A stretch of 64,000 nt of DNA from positions 23,767 to 87,766 of the forward strand of contig JAIPBS010000013.1 of assembly GCA_021738625.1 (NCBI GenBank), given 5' to 3'. Within the stretch, counting starts at the first letter, position 1, and every line of letters starts with the position of its first letter. The stretch is from Bacteroidales bacterium. GTDB taxonomy: Bacteria > Bacteroidota > Bacteroidia > Bacteroidales > JAIOZK01. Positions 31,866 through 41,431 of the stretch are shown here, piece by piece. The notes under the pieces are model-generated. The model did not search any database. It was given only the letters and a program-made list of their open reading frames with translations, and was not told where the DNA came from. Both the position numbers and the translations under genes were made by a program.

Positions 31866-34800
31866 ATGAATAAAATCATGCATAAAAGCATTCTTGGTTT
31901 GTTTTTTTTTGTGGCCTTTGGGTTATCCGATTGCCCGGGCCAACACAACAACATCAACTTCGAAAGCTTAACAAACAGGGATGGGCTATCACAAGGTACT
32001 ATTTTTGCGATCCTGCAAGACAGCAGGGGATTCATGTGGTTTGGAACAAAGGACGGCCTGAACAAATATGATGGAAACCGGTTTGTGGTTTACAATTACG
32101 TTTTTAAAAACGAAAACAGCTTATCGAACAATCAGGTATTTTGTCTTGCGGAAGACGAAGATGAAAATCTTTGGATCGGGACCAACGGCGGAGGCCTGAA
32201 CAAACTGGATCTGGAAACTGAAAAAATTACCAGAATTGAAAAGCAAAATGATTCCCTTTTTAACATACCCGGAGAAATCATTACCTCTCTTTTATTCGTT
32301 CCCCCGCATACTCTTTGGGTGGGAACGCTGGATAAAGGCACTGTTTTACTCAATACAAAGACCGGAGAAAGCCGGTTGTTCCTCCACGACGAAACCGATC
32401 AACATAGTATTTCCGGAAATACCTGCCGTGACATCGAGTTGGGAATGAACGGCCATGTTTATTTTGGGATGGATTTAAGCCTGTTTTGCGAATATGACCC
32501 GAAACGGGAAATGTTTTTTACGTATCGCCCCCATTCTTCTATGAATAAAGATATCCATATGAATATAATCATGACACTTGATCGCGATCAGGAGGGGAAT
32601 ATATGGATGGGTGATTTTGGAAAAGGATTGTACAGATTTGACCCGGGCACAAAAAGTTTTACCCACTACAAAACCAGGGAATTAGAGCGACCAGAGATAA
32701 TAGGAGATTTTATCAGGGATATTTTAATATTGGATTCACTGATTTATCTGGCAAGCGAAGGCTGGGGGCTAGGTGTTTTTAACATTCACACCCATAAAAC
32801 TATTTGGTATGATAGCAACAAGGCGGGCGGTAGCTCTTTACTTACCGACGGATTATTAAGCCTTTATGAGGATAAGAGTGGTATTGTCTGGATCGGGACC
32901 AACGGCAAAGGGATCAATCTGATTGCACCGCATACCAATAATTTCATATCCTTTGCTGATGAGAAAAGAACACAAAAAACAAAGGATTACATGAGCGTAC
33001 GCGGTTTGCTTAAGCAAAACGATAGCCTTTGGGTTACGGGTTATGGTGGAATTCATTTATATCCCGGTAAAAACACCACTTCTGTTAAAAGGCACGAATC
33101 CACGCATATATACTGCCTCGAGCCTGATCCTGATGACCCTTCATTTTTGTGGGCCGGAGATGAGGGGGGCGGACTGATTAAATTGCATAAAGATAGATTC
33201 AGACTTGAATATCTGCCCAGCACAGAGAAGTTCGAGCCCGGCAAGATTTTCGGCGTGGCGGTTTTTGATTTGCTGATGGATGAGGATTTCCTTTGGATAT
33301 GCACCAGCACAGCCTTAAACAAGTTAAACAGGAAAACAGGAGGGATTGAATATTTCAGGCATTTCAAGGCAGATCCCAAAAGCTTGAACAAGGGCAGGGT
33401 CATGTCGATCCTAAAGGACCATGATGGCAAATACTGGGTGGGGACCAATATCGGTGGCGTTGGTGTTTTTGACGGAGAAAACAACTATTTTGAAAAATAT
33501 GTACACGAGAAATCCGATACTTCAGGCTTAAGCAACAACAACATAACAGCCATATTCGAAGATTCAAATCACAATATATGGATATGTACGCACGGAGGAT
33601 TGAACAAATACCTGCCTGAGACTGGAACTTTTGAGCTTTACACCGAACAGGATGGCTTACCCAGCAATGTGGTGTATGCGGCGCTCGAAGATACAAAAGG
33701 GTACTTATGGCTCAGTACCAATATGGGTTTATCACGTTTTGATCCGCGTGAAGAAAAATTTAGGAATTTCGATCTTAACGACGGTTTGCAAGGCAATGAA
33801 TTCAATACGGGCGCCTATCATAAAGCTAAGGATGGAGAATTGATTTTCGGGGGAGTGAACGGCTTTACAAGATTCTATCCCGGTCAGATCATGAACAATC
33901 CCTACAAGCCGCCTGTAGTTTTTACATATCTTGAAATAAAAGGAAAGAACACCACTCCAAACATACCCATTACAAACCATGATCGGATAGAACTCAATTA
34001 TGATGAGGCGATTTTTTCGATCGGCTTTGCTGCCCTGAATTATTTTAAACCTCAAAAAAATCTTTACAAATACCGTATTAAAGGCATTGAGCGGGGTTCA
34101 ACCGAATGGATCGATCTGCGGAACCAAAACAGCATTGATTTCATTGGGCTTGATCCGGGAAATTATGTATTACAATTGGCTGCAGCCAATAACGACGGCG
34201 TTTGGAATATGTCGGGCAAATCACTTCAAATCAACATTATCCCTCCTTTCTGGCAAATGTGGTGGTTTCGCATATTGATTATGGTCATGCTGATCTTTTC
34301 CGTGATCATGCTGGTACATATGCGGATAAAGCAGGTGCGTAAAAAGCAGTTTACCCTGCAAAACCTTGTTGATGAACGAACCAGAGAACTCAAGTTAGCC
34401 AATCAAAGCAAGGATAAGTTTTTTTCTATCATAGGCCATGATCTGAAAAGCCCTCTGAGCACCATCGTCAGCTTTTCCGATTTGCTGAACAAAGAATATG
34501 ATCAGCTTGAAGACATTGAAAAACGAGAGTTTGTGACTGCAATATGCAAATCGTCTGAGAACCTGCTGAAATTAACGGACAACTTACTGAATTGGGCACG
34601 AGCACAAAGCGGCCGCATCAAGCCAGAAACTACATTAATCAATATTTCTAAGATCACCGAAGAAAACATTTCTCTGTTAAAACAACAGGCCGGAAACAAA
34701 AATATTATATTGGAAAACAGGATCGGTCATGATTGCAAAGTATATGCCGATGGCGACATGGTTAAAACCGTGATCCGAAATTTACTGTCCAATGCGGTGA

Positions 34801-35090
34801 AGTTTACCCCGGAAAATGGCGTCGTTTACATCACCTCCGAAAAAATTGGTGATGAAATGCAGGTTTGCGTTCATGACAATGGCATTGGAATCCATGAAGA
34901 TGATCTTGCAGGATTGTTCGAATTAGGTGAATCGGTGAAAAAAAATGGAACCAATGATGAAAAAGGCACCGGCCTGGGTTTGATTCTAAGCAAAGAGTTT
35001 ATTATACTTAACAAGGGTCGGATCTGGGCTGAAGGCATACCAGGAAAGGGAAGTAGCTTCTGTTTTACCCTTCCCCTGTCAAATAAGTAA
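31866..35090 (+). CDS. Two-component propeller sensor histidine kinase
   Basis: A 1,074-residue periplasm-sensing kinase. After a signal segment come about twelve Reg_prop repeats of the form DxxGxxWxGTxxGLNKY forming two propellers, then a Y_Y_Y domain, one membrane segment (FRILIMVMLIFSVIMLVHM), a HisKA domain with FFSIIGHDLKSPLSTIVSF, and HATPase with NLLSNAVKFTPENG, DNGIGI and GTGLGLILS. It has no receiver or AraC-type domain, unlike the hybrid sensors of polysaccharide loci, so a separate regulator must exist. No sugar-use genes or SusC/D pair are near. The signal is unknown. Confidence 0.9.
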   Translation: MNKIMHKSILGLFFFVAFGLSDCPGQHNNINFESLTNRDGLSQGTIFAILQDSRGFMWFGTKDGLNKYDGNRFVVYNYVFKNENSLSNNQVFCLAEDEDENLWIGTNGGGLNKLDLETEKITRIEKQNDSLFNIPGEIITSLLFVPPHTLWVGTLDKGTVLLNTKTGESRLFLHDETDQHSISGNTCRDIELGMNGHVYFGMDLSLFCEYDPKREMFFTYRPHSSMNKDIHMNIIMTLDRDQEGNIWMGDFGKGLYRFDPGTKSFTHYKTRELERPEIIGDFIRDILILDSLIYLASEGWGLGVFNIHTHKTIWYDSNKAGGSSLLTDGLLSLYEDKSGIVWIGTNGKGINLIAPHTNNFISFADEKRTQKTKDYMSVRGLLKQNDSLWVTGYGGIHLYPGKNTTSVKRHESTHIYCLEPDPDDPSFLWAGDEGGGLIKLHKDRFRLEYLPSTEKFEPGKIFGVAVFDLLMDEDFLWICTSTALNKLNRKTGGIEYFRHFKADPKSLNKGRVMSILKDHDGKYWVGTNIGGVGVFDGENNYFEKYVHEKSDTSGLSNNNITAIFEDSNHNIWICTHGGLNKYLPETGTFELYTEQDGLPSNVVYAALEDTKGYLWLSTNMGLSRFDPREEKFRNFDLNDGLQGNEFNTGAYHKAKDGELIFGGVNGFTRFYPGQIMNNPYKPPVVFTYLEIKGKNTTPNIPITNHDRIELNYDEAIFSIGFAALNYFKPQKNLYKYRIKGIERGSTEWIDLRNQNSIDFIGLDPGNYVLQLAAANNDGVWNMSGKSLQINIIPPFWQMWWFRILIMVMLIFSVIMLVHMRIKQVRKKQFTLQNLVDERTRELKLANQSKDKFFSIIGHDLKSPLSTIVSFSDLLNKEYDQLEDIEKREFVTAICKSSENLLKLTDNLLNWARAQSGRIKPETTLINISKITEENISLLKQQAGNKNIILENRIGHDCKVYADGDMVKTVIRNLLSNAVKFTPENGVVYITSEKIGDEMQVCVHDNGIGIHEDDLAGLFELGESVKKNGTNDEKGTGLGLILSKEFIILNKGRIWAEGIPGKGSSFCFTLPLSNK

Positions 35091-35237
35091 TGTTTATTTC
35101 GATATTGGAATTTCTTCCCAATTTGGATATTGGCCTATAGGTGTCTGTTTTTCAGGACAAATTTTGTTAAAAAATAAATGTTGTTAAATCCGACCTAAAG
35201 GATCCTTTTCGCTTTCGATTTTATTACTTTTGATTTC

Positions 35238-36764
35238 ATGGATGAAGTCAATAGAAGTGAATCTGCCAACAGCCGCAGGAAACGTAAATCAACTATAAAT
35301 CAGGTTTTTAGTGAACATGGGAAAGTGCCTCCCCAGGCCGTCGACCTGGAAGAAGCAGTGCTCGGCGCCATCATGCTTGAGAAAGACGCCCTTACTACTG
35401 TGATCGATATATTGAAACCGGATGTATTTTATAAAGATGCACATCAGATCATATTCTCTGCCATCACACGTTTGTTTTCCAAATCCGAACCTGTGGATAT
35501 TCTAACCGTTACGGATGAACTCAAAAACACGGGCGAACTCGAAATCGCAGGCGGTCCGTATTATATTACCCAACTTACCAACCGCGTGGCATCTTCAGCC
35601 AATGTGGAATATCATGTGAGGATCATTTCCCAGAAGTTCATTCAGCGTGAGTTGATTCGAATCAGCTCGGACATCATAAAAGATGCTTACGAAGAAACAA
35701 CGGACGTATTTGATTTGCTCGACAAAGCCGAGCAGGGTTTGTTTTCAGTAAGTGAAACCAATCTCCGAAGAAATTATGACGATATGCAGTCGATGGTTAA
35801 AGAAGCCCTGCGCGAGATAGAAATTGCCAGAGATTCCGAAACCCATCTGCGTGGAGTGCCATCCGGCTTCACCGAACTGGACAGGGTTACGGCAGGCTGG
35901 CAAAAGTCCGACCTGGTCATTATCGCCTCCAGACCGGGCATGGGTAAAACCGCTTTTACGCTCTCGATGGCAAGAAACATCGCAGTGGATTTCAAGCGGC
36001 CGGTTGCCATATTTTCACTTGAGATGTCCTCAATTCAGCTGGTTACCCGGCTGATCTCAAGCGAAACTCAGCTTTCTTCCGATAAGCTAAAAAAAGGCAG
36101 CCTTGAGAACTATGAATGGGAACAACTGAATGCCAAGATCAATAGCCTGGTTGACGCCAGGATATTCATTGACGACACCCCCGCACTGACCATATTTGAA
36201 TTGCGCGCCAAATGCCGCAGGTTAAAAGCCCAGCACGAAGTCGAGATCATCTTTGTGGATTATCTTCAGCTGATGTCGGGTACAGCCGAAACCAAAGGAA
36301 ACCGAGAGCAGGAGATCAGCAGCATTTCACGTTCGCTGAAAAGCCTGGCCAAAGAACTGGATGTGCCCATCATTGCATTGTCGCAGCTAAGCCGTGCCGT
36401 TGAAACGAGGGGCGGCTCAAAGAAACCCATCCTAAGTGACCTTAGGGAATCGGGCGCCATCGAGCAGGATGCCGACCTGGTTATCTTTCTGTACCGCCCC
36501 GAATATTACAAGATTGAAGAAGACGAAGAGGGCAACATTACCAAGGGAACAGCAGAAGTGCTGATTGCCAAGCATCGCAATGGACCGCTGAAGGATATCC
36601 GGCTGAAATTCATCGACCGCTTTGCACGTTTTGAAGACCTCGAAGCCGGCGATAACGAGTTCGATGGCTCGGTTTCCGATTATGATTATCCCAATGGTCA
36701 GAACTTCAAAACCATACCCTCGAAGATGAATGATATGGACGACGACGATCAACCCCCCTTCTGA
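35238..36764 (+). CDS. dnaB: DnaB replicative DNA helicase
   Basis: A 508-residue DnaB with N-terminal primase-binding domain (PQAVDLEEAVLGAIMLEKDAL) and RecA-like motor: Walker A SRPGMGKTAFT, Walker B IFVDYLQLM, and the arginine-finger region KHRNGPLKDI. No intein is present. TACTTTTG at 35225-35232 ends 5 bases before the ATG, so the transcript is nearly leaderless. The C-terminus ends with an acidic tail DMDDDDQPPF. It lies 12 bases before xerD. Confidence 0.96.
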   Translation: MDEVNRSESANSRRKRKSTINQVFSEHGKVPPQAVDLEEAVLGAIMLEKDALTTVIDILKPDVFYKDAHQIIFSAITRLFSKSEPVDILTVTDELKNTGELEIAGGPYYITQLTNRVASSANVEYHVRIISQKFIQRELIRISSDIIKDAYEETTDVFDLLDKAEQGLFSVSETNLRRNYDDMQSMVKEALREIEIARDSETHLRGVPSGFTELDRVTAGWQKSDLVIIASRPGMGKTAFTLSMARNIAVDFKRPVAIFSLEMSSIQLVTRLISSETQLSSDKLKKGSLENYEWEQLNAKINSLVDARIFIDDTPALTIFELRAKCRRLKAQHEVEIIFVDYLQLMSGTAETKGNREQEISSISRSLKSLAKELDVPIIALSQLSRAVETRGGSKKPILSDLRESGAIEQDADLVIFLYRPEYYKIEEDEEGNITKGTAEVLIAKHRNGPLKDIRLKFIDRFARFEDLEAGDNEFDGSVSDYDYPNGQNFKTIPSKMNDMDDDDQPPF

Positions 36765-36776
36765 TGATGCCCGATT

Positions 36777-37694
36777 ATGAGCTGGCAATCATACATCAAC
36801 GGTTTTAGGTCTTTTCTGAAGCTCGAAAAATCCTTATCGGAGAATTCCGTTCAGGCTTATTTGCACGATGTGCATATGCTTGTCGATTACCTGAAGGAAG
36901 AAGGATTGGAGATCGGGCCGCAAAAAATCAGGCTTTCTCATCTACAGGATTTCATCAAAAAGATCAATGAGATCGGATTGAACCCCAACAGCCAGGCACG
37001 TATCATTTCGGGGCTCAAGGCATTTTATAAGTATTTATTGCTTGAAGACATCATTGAAGCAGACCCGACAGAATTGATTGACGCCCCGAAAACTGGTCGT
37101 AAACTCCCGGATACCTTAAGCACCAGTGAAATCGATGCAATCATAGCAACCATCGATCGTAGCACCCCTGAAGGTGAACGAAATGTAGCTATGCTCGAAA
37201 CTCTATATAGTTGCGGCTTGCGTGTGTCCGAACTCACCGGTCTTAAAATTTCCGACCTCTATTTTACAGAGGGGTTTTTACGGATCATCGGAAAGGGAAA
37301 CAAAGAAAGGTTGGTTCCCCTGGGAAAGCTTGCTGCCGATCGCATCAGGATATATATGGAACAGATCAGGGTTCATATTAAGGTGCGGAAAGAGGATGAG
37401 GATATTTTGTTCCTTAATAAGCGCGGGGGAAAGCTAAGCCGGGTTATGGTATTTCTGATCATTAAAAATGCGGCCGAAAAAGCAGGCATCCGAAAAACCA
37501 TCAGTCCCCATACATTCAGGCATTCATTCGCAACCCATCTGATTGAAAACGGGGCCGACTTGCGGGCAGTACAGGAAATGCTCGGTCACATTTCAATCAC
37601 CACGACCGAGATTTATACCCATTTGGAAAGATCATATCTTAGAAAAGCCATTGATAAATACCATCCGAGATACGGAAAGCCTAAAAAACAATAA
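36777..37694 (+). CDS. xerD: XerD-type tyrosine recombinase
   Basis: A 305-residue Xer recombinase resolving chromosome dimers at dif with its partner XerC. The N-terminal SAM-like domain spans residues 1-100. Catalytic residues are visible: Arg in CGLRVSELTGLK, Lys in GKGNKERLVP, HTFRHSFATHL, GHISITTTEIYTHL with the nucleophilic Tyr. The normal length and position beside dnaB argue for a chromosomal Xer rather than a phage integrase. No dif site was searched for successfully by eye. Confidence 0.93.
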   Translation: MSWQSYINGFRSFLKLEKSLSENSVQAYLHDVHMLVDYLKEEGLEIGPQKIRLSHLQDFIKKINEIGLNPNSQARIISGLKAFYKYLLLEDIIEADPTELIDAPKTGRKLPDTLSTSEIDAIIATIDRSTPEGERNVAMLETLYSCGLRVSELTGLKISDLYFTEGFLRIIGKGNKERLVPLGKLAADRIRIYMEQIRVHIKVRKEDEDILFLNKRGGKLSRVMVFLIIKNAAEKAGIRKTISPHTFRHSFATHLIENGADLRAVQEMLGHISITTTEIYTHLERSYLRKAIDKYHPRYGKPKKQ

Positions 37695-37735
37695 CGGCAA
37701 ATGGAAAGTTGATTTGTTCAGACCGAATGCAATAG

Positions 37736-38194
37736 TTAGAATTCTTCGATTTCTCCTTTATCATTTACAAGGACGCCCCAGTTTACAGCAACGAGTTCTC
37801 CATCTTCAAAGAAAAAGTCGATCATGCCATCCTCGAAGGAAACACGTTTTTCGCCATTTTCTTCCATTTCCTTTTCAAGTTCTTTGAATCCTTTCTCTTT
37901 CATGAGCGAAATAATCTCGTCCTCTTTCATCTCAAATACCTTTTTGCCGTAAAGCGTTGCATCCGGATCGTCAACTTCAAAACAGGAAAGAACAGACTTT
38001 TCAACACCCTCGAAAAATGCCGAAATACCTTTTTCCCAGTAATTCAGGATCACGGTATTAAACTCGTCCTCGTCCTCGATATTTTCCATTTCTTCCGCTT
38101 CTCCGAGTATAGAGGTCAGTTTTTCCGAGCTATCTCCAAATTCGAGTTCACCAAGTCCTTCCTTAGGTTTTATCTCCATTGTTAATTTTTTCAT
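37736..38194 (-). CDS. Acidic hypothetical protein
   Basis: A 152-residue very acidic protein (MENIEDEDEFNTVIL, DEIISLMKEKGFKELEKEMEE given in part). The pattern GLGELEFGDSSEKLTSILGE near the N-terminus resembles a common small-protein motif where G-x-I/L-x-F-G-x-S/T precedes an amphipathic helix, and the alternating strands that follow suggest a compact alpha/beta domain. I cannot assign a function. No signal peptide or membrane segment. It is convergent with xerD and 18 bases downstream of the SDR gene, probably one operon. Confidence 0.65.
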   Translation of the reverse strand: MKKLTMEIKPKEGLGELEFGDSSEKLTSILGEAEEMENIEDEDEFNTVILNYWEKGISAFFEGVEKSVLSCFEVDDPDATLYGKKVFEMKEDEIISLMKEKGFKELEKEMEENGEKRVSFEDGMIDFFFEDGELVAVNWGVLVNDKGEIEEF

Positions 38195-38212
38195 AGTGAT
38201 TTAATGTTTATT

Positions 38213-39019
38213 TTATTTAAAAGGTGAATCGGGTTCTTTTGCCATGTGATTGTAAACCATTTTATCAAGCATGCCGGGGAAAAATTTGTTCAGCAAAACA
38301 GTGGTTTTCCCCTGAGTTGTTAAAGTTAAGCTTCTTTTTCTTTTTTTCACTGCTTTCCTGATGTATTTTGCAACTTCTTCGGCGCTCATCATTTTGTCCT
38401 CATCTCTGGGCGATTCTCCCTGTATCTTGCCTTCTTTGTTGAGGGCTGTGTTGCGGATGTTGGTCGCGGTAAATCCCGGACAGGCAATAAGCACATGCAA
38501 TCCCTTTTTGAGGTTTTCGATGCGCAAAGTTTCCAGAAAGCCATGCATGGCAAACTTGGAAGCCGAATAGCCGGTGCGGCCGGGCAGGCCTTTATAGCCG
38601 CCAATAGAAGACACGCCTACAACAGATCCCTTGCTTTTCAACAAATAAGGCAGGGCGTATTTGGTACAATAAACCGTTCCCCAAAAATTCACATCCATCA
38701 ATTTTCTGATCACATCCAGCTCGCTGTCTTCAAAAAGGGCACGCATGGATATGCCGGCATTGTTGATTAAAACGTCAATTTTCCCAAAGGCTTCAATTGA
38801 TTTCAGGATTAAGTTCTTACAGTCGTTTTCGACACTAACGTCTGTTTGCACGGCCAAAACCTGCTTTCCTTTCTTTTTGATTTCCGTACTTAGCTTTTCG
38901 AGCTTTTCCATATTTCTTGCAGCCAACACGATCCTGTTGGCTTCGCTTGCATATTCAAGTGCCAGCGCGCGGCCGATCCCTGAAGAAGCGCCTGTTATGA
39001 CAATTACTTTTTCTTGCAT
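38213..39019 (-). CDS. Short-chain dehydrogenase/reductase
   Basis: A 268-residue classical SDR. The cofactor loop is ITGASSGIGRALALEYA, the structural motif NNAGIS, the catalytic Ser in VGVSSIGGYKGLP and YxxxK in GYSASKFAMHG. An arginine after the second strand (LAARNMEKL) suggests NADP(H). The C-terminal extension with KKRKRSLTLTTQGK resembles the SDRs that act on lipids, but the substrate is unknown. It is divergent from the aminotransferase gene. Confidence 0.9.
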   Translation of the reverse strand: MQEKVIVITGASSGIGRALALEYASEANRIVLAARNMEKLEKLSTEIKKKGKQVLAVQTDVSVENDCKNLILKSIEAFGKIDVLINNAGISMRALFEDSELDVIRKLMDVNFWGTVYCTKYALPYLLKSKGSVVGVSSIGGYKGLPGRTGYSASKFAMHGFLETLRIENLKKGLHVLIACPGFTATNIRNTALNKEGKIQGESPRDEDKMMSAEEVAKYIRKAVKKRKRSLTLTTQGKTTVLLNKFFPGMLDKMVYNHMAKEPDSPFK

Positions 39020-39124
39020 AATACTCCCTTGCCTGCAAGTATAAATGAATTTTATTTATCAGGCCAAATATTTTTTCAACAATTTTTATGCTACGAATTG
39101 ATAACTTTGTATTTCATTACACCT

Positions 39125-40318
39125 ATGTTGAACAGCAGGGACATATTTTACAGGCATATGGGCCTCCCCTCCTCCGAACCTCTTGGTATTGAGATTGTAG
39201 AGGCTAATGGCATTTATCTGACGGATGCCACGGGTAAAAATTATATCGATGCAGTATCAGGTGTTGCTGTTAGCAACCTGGGGCATAACCATCCTGCAAT
39301 AGTGGAAGCGATACGGGAACAAGCCGGAAAGTTTACCCATTTGATGGTTTATGGCGAATTGATCCAGTCTCCCCAAACCCTGTTTGCTGAAATGCTGTTA
39401 AGTAAGCTCCCGGAAGAATTAGACCGGGTTTATTTTGTGAACTCGGGAAGCGAAGCCATTGAAGGCGCCATGAAACTGAGCAAACGTTATACCGGCCGGA
39501 CCAGGATCGTGTCTTTCAAAAATGCTTATCACGGCGGAACACAGGGCGCTTTGAGCATACTCGGGAATGAAGAAATGAAATATGCTTTCCGACCCTTATT
39601 GCCTGAAATTTACCAGATTGATTTCAATGCCTTTGATCAATTGGACATAATAGATGAGCAAATCGCATGTGTGATTATTGAACCCATTCAGGCAGAAGCA
39701 GGCATTATACTTCCTGAAAAAGGATATTTAAAAGAACTCAGGAAAAAGTGTGATGAAACGGGTGCTTTGCTTGTTTTTGATGAAATCCAAATGGGAATGG
39801 GACGCAGCGGGAAACTATTTGCTTTTGAAGATGAAGCGGTTGTTCCGGATATACTTTGCCTGGCAAAAGCTTTAGGCGGCGGGCTTCCGCTGGGAGCATT
39901 TATCGCTTCGAGTGAGATCATGTCTGCATTAACCCACAAACCAGCCCTGGGCCACATCACCACCTTCGGGGGGCATCCCCTGTCCTGTGCAGCCGGCCTG
40001 GCCGCCTTGAAAGTTATTTATAATGAAGACCTGATAAAACAAGCTGATTTACGGGGAAGCGAGATCGCCGAAAAACTTAAAAAACATGAGCTGATCAATT
40101 CGATCAGAAGACAGGGCCTGATGCTGGGGGTCGAATTGAAAAAAGGAATTGATCTCAGCATGCTCATGAAGCTGTTTGTAAAAAACGGTCTGCTCATCGA
40201 CAGGTTTTTATTCAGCCATTCGGCTTTTCGAATTGCACCTCCTCTTGTTATCAACAAGCAGGAAACATACGAGCTATGTGAGCGCGTGATAAAGTCACTG
40301 AACATGTTGAACCGCTAA
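39125..40318 (+). CDS. Class III PLP-dependent aminotransferase (acetylornithine/4-aminobutyrate type)
   Basis: A 397-residue fold-type I aminotransferase. Motifs are VNSGSEAIEGAMKLSKRYTG, NAYHGGTQGALS, VIIEPIQAEAGII, LVFDEIQMGMGRSG and the PLP lysine in LCLAKALGGGLPLGAF. The frame runs from 39014, but Met 39125 gives the expected N-terminus and follows a minus-7 box TAACTTTG at 39102-39109. The family includes ArgD and GABA aminotransferase; no arginine genes are adjacent, so the substrate is open. Confidence 0.9.
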   Translation: MLNSRDIFYRHMGLPSSEPLGIEIVEANGIYLTDATGKNYIDAVSGVAVSNLGHNHPAIVEAIREQAGKFTHLMVYGELIQSPQTLFAEMLLSKLPEELDRVYFVNSGSEAIEGAMKLSKRYTGRTRIVSFKNAYHGGTQGALSILGNEEMKYAFRPLLPEIYQIDFNAFDQLDIIDEQIACVIIEPIQAEAGIILPEKGYLKELRKKCDETGALLVFDEIQMGMGRSGKLFAFEDEAVVPDILCLAKALGGGLPLGAFIASSEIMSALTHKPALGHITTFGGHPLSCAAGLAALKVIYNEDLIKQADLRGSEIAEKLKKHELINSIRRQGLMLGVELKKGIDLSMLMKLFVKNGLLIDRFLFSHSAFRIAPPLVINKQETYELCERVIKSLNMLNR

Positions 40319-40329
40319 AAACCTTTCAT

Positions 40330-40908
40330 ATGGATTTCTTCAGAAAAATACTCGGTAGTTTTCTTTTGGTAGAAGGCATTTCCATCATAGTCATCTGGGG
40401 ATTGCTGATCTTTTCCGGTGAGTTGCAACAAGCCGGGCAGCAACTCTTCAGTTTTGTCTTGCACTGGCTGTCCGAGTTATTGCTTGCAGCACTCGGAATC
40501 TATACCGGAATCAATCTGCTCAGAAACAAGCAGCGGGTTTTACGGATCGCATTCTTTGTTTTGGGATTGTCGATATGTTCCACCTACCTGGCAAGCGGAT
40601 ATTATCTTTTCAAGGCTCCTGACTATGCCATGGCCGGAGTGATTGGTTTTTTCTTCGGTTTGTCCCTTTTGTTTGCCCTGCTGTCGTTCAGATATATTAA
40701 AGTTCAGCAGCCAATCAGGTCCTTCGAATACAAATTTGGCTTGCTGGGACTTGGCCTGGCTGTATATCTCCTGATCAACCTTTGCGGCAAATACGGGCAA
40801 AACGGAGAATGGCTTGTTTTTGTATTGATGCTGTTCTTGTTATTGTCGGCTTGTTTTTTCACATATATTTTTTCTTTTAAAAGAACTTTCAGGATCAGAT
40901 CGTCCTGA
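40330..40908 (+). CDS. Small multi-span membrane protein
   Basis: A 192-residue protein with about six predicted membrane helices (FLLVEGISIIVIWGLLIFS, LLLAALGIYTGINLL, IAFFVLGLSICSTYL, GVIGFFFGLSLLFALLSF, LGLGLAVYLLINLCG, FVLMLFLLLSACFFTYIFSF, each given as seen). It matches no family I recognise. It starts 11 bases after the aminotransferase and may be cotranscribed with it. No catalytic motif is visible. Confidence 0.7.
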   Translation: MDFFRKILGSFLLVEGISIIVIWGLLIFSGELQQAGQQLFSFVLHWLSELLLAALGIYTGINLLRNKQRVLRIAFFVLGLSICSTYLASGYYLFKAPDYAMAGVIGFFFGLSLLFALLSFRYIKVQQPIRSFEYKFGLLGLGLAVYLLINLCGKYGQNGEWLVFVLMLFLLLSACFFTYIFSFKRTFRIRSS

Positions 40909-40920
40909 TTCACAATTTAT

Positions 40921-41019
40921 ACTGAATCTTATTAAAAATGCAAATCATTTTTCTGTTAGATTCAGTTATACCGATAGAATAGAAGGTCAATCATTGCAAT
41001 CCTGTTCCGGATCGGCATA
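40921..41019 (+). repeat. Two-hairpin intergenic repeat, copy 3
   Basis: This copy keeps the first hairpin (CTGAATCT...AGATTCAG, with inner AAAAATG/CATTTTT) and the core TCAATCATTGCAA-CCTGTTCC. The second stem is partly drifted (ATACCGAT against ATCGGCAT). It begins 12 bases after the stop of the membrane-protein gene and about 260 bases before the oxidoreductase operon. Confidence 0.85.
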
Positions 41020-41119
41020 CCCCCGTAATATATATAGTATCCTTCAATTTATACGCCTTCTAAATTAATGCATAAGCTGCTAATTTAGACAAGCATTCTA
41101 ATTTGGGAACGGGTAAATT

Positions 41120-41137
41120 TTGTTAATTTCGTAACAT
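41120..41137. promoter_or_regulatory. Candidate Rex-type operator upstream of the 2-oxoacid oxidoreductase operon
   Basis: TTGTTAATTTCGTAACAT follows the TTGTTAA-N4-TTAACAA pattern with two mismatches, 43 bases before the first gene of the operon. It is weaker than the boxes at the hydrogenase locus, and AT-rich sequence makes chance matches likelier. Confidence 0.45.
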
Positions 41138-41179
41138 TAATTTAACGGACTTATATATAATCAAATGAAAATGTGAGCT

Positions 41180-41410
41180 ATGGCAAAAGTAAAAGGAGCA
41201 ATCGTTATTGATGTTGATAAATGTAAAGGCTGCGAGGTTTGCGTTGAAGCCTGTCCGACGGATGTGATTGGCATGGCGGATGAAGTAAATATCAAGGGCT
41301 ATCATTTCGCAGAAGTAAAAAATCCTGAAGATTGCATTGGATGTGCAAACTGTGCGATTGTGTGCCCCGACGGCGTGATCACGGTTTACAGAAAAAAGGT
41401 TAAAGCATAG
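41180..41410 (+). CDS. korD: 2-oxoacid:ferredoxin oxidoreductase, ferredoxin-type delta subunit
   Basis: A 76-residue 2x[4Fe-4S] ferredoxin. Both cluster motifs are complete: CKGCEVCVEACP and CIGCANCAIVCP. It starts an operon in the order delta, alpha, beta, gamma, which is the usual order of 2-oxoglutarate or branched-chain 2-oxoacid ferredoxin oxidoreductases in anaerobes. It takes electrons from the TPP-bound substrate to external ferredoxin. Confidence 0.9.
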   Translation: MAKVKGAIVIDVDKCKGCEVCVEACPTDVIGMADEVNIKGYHFAEVKNPEDCIGCANCAIVCPDGVITVYRKKVKA

Positions 41411-41431
41411 AATCATAAAAAAATACAGATA

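Noticed and set aside
35161..35190. Rex-type operator before dnaB
   Set aside because: Only half sites TTGTTAA without a correctly spaced inverted partner.
36777..37694. Phage or integron integrase
   Set aside because: Normal Xer length and motifs, beside dnaB, with no attachment sites or phage genes.
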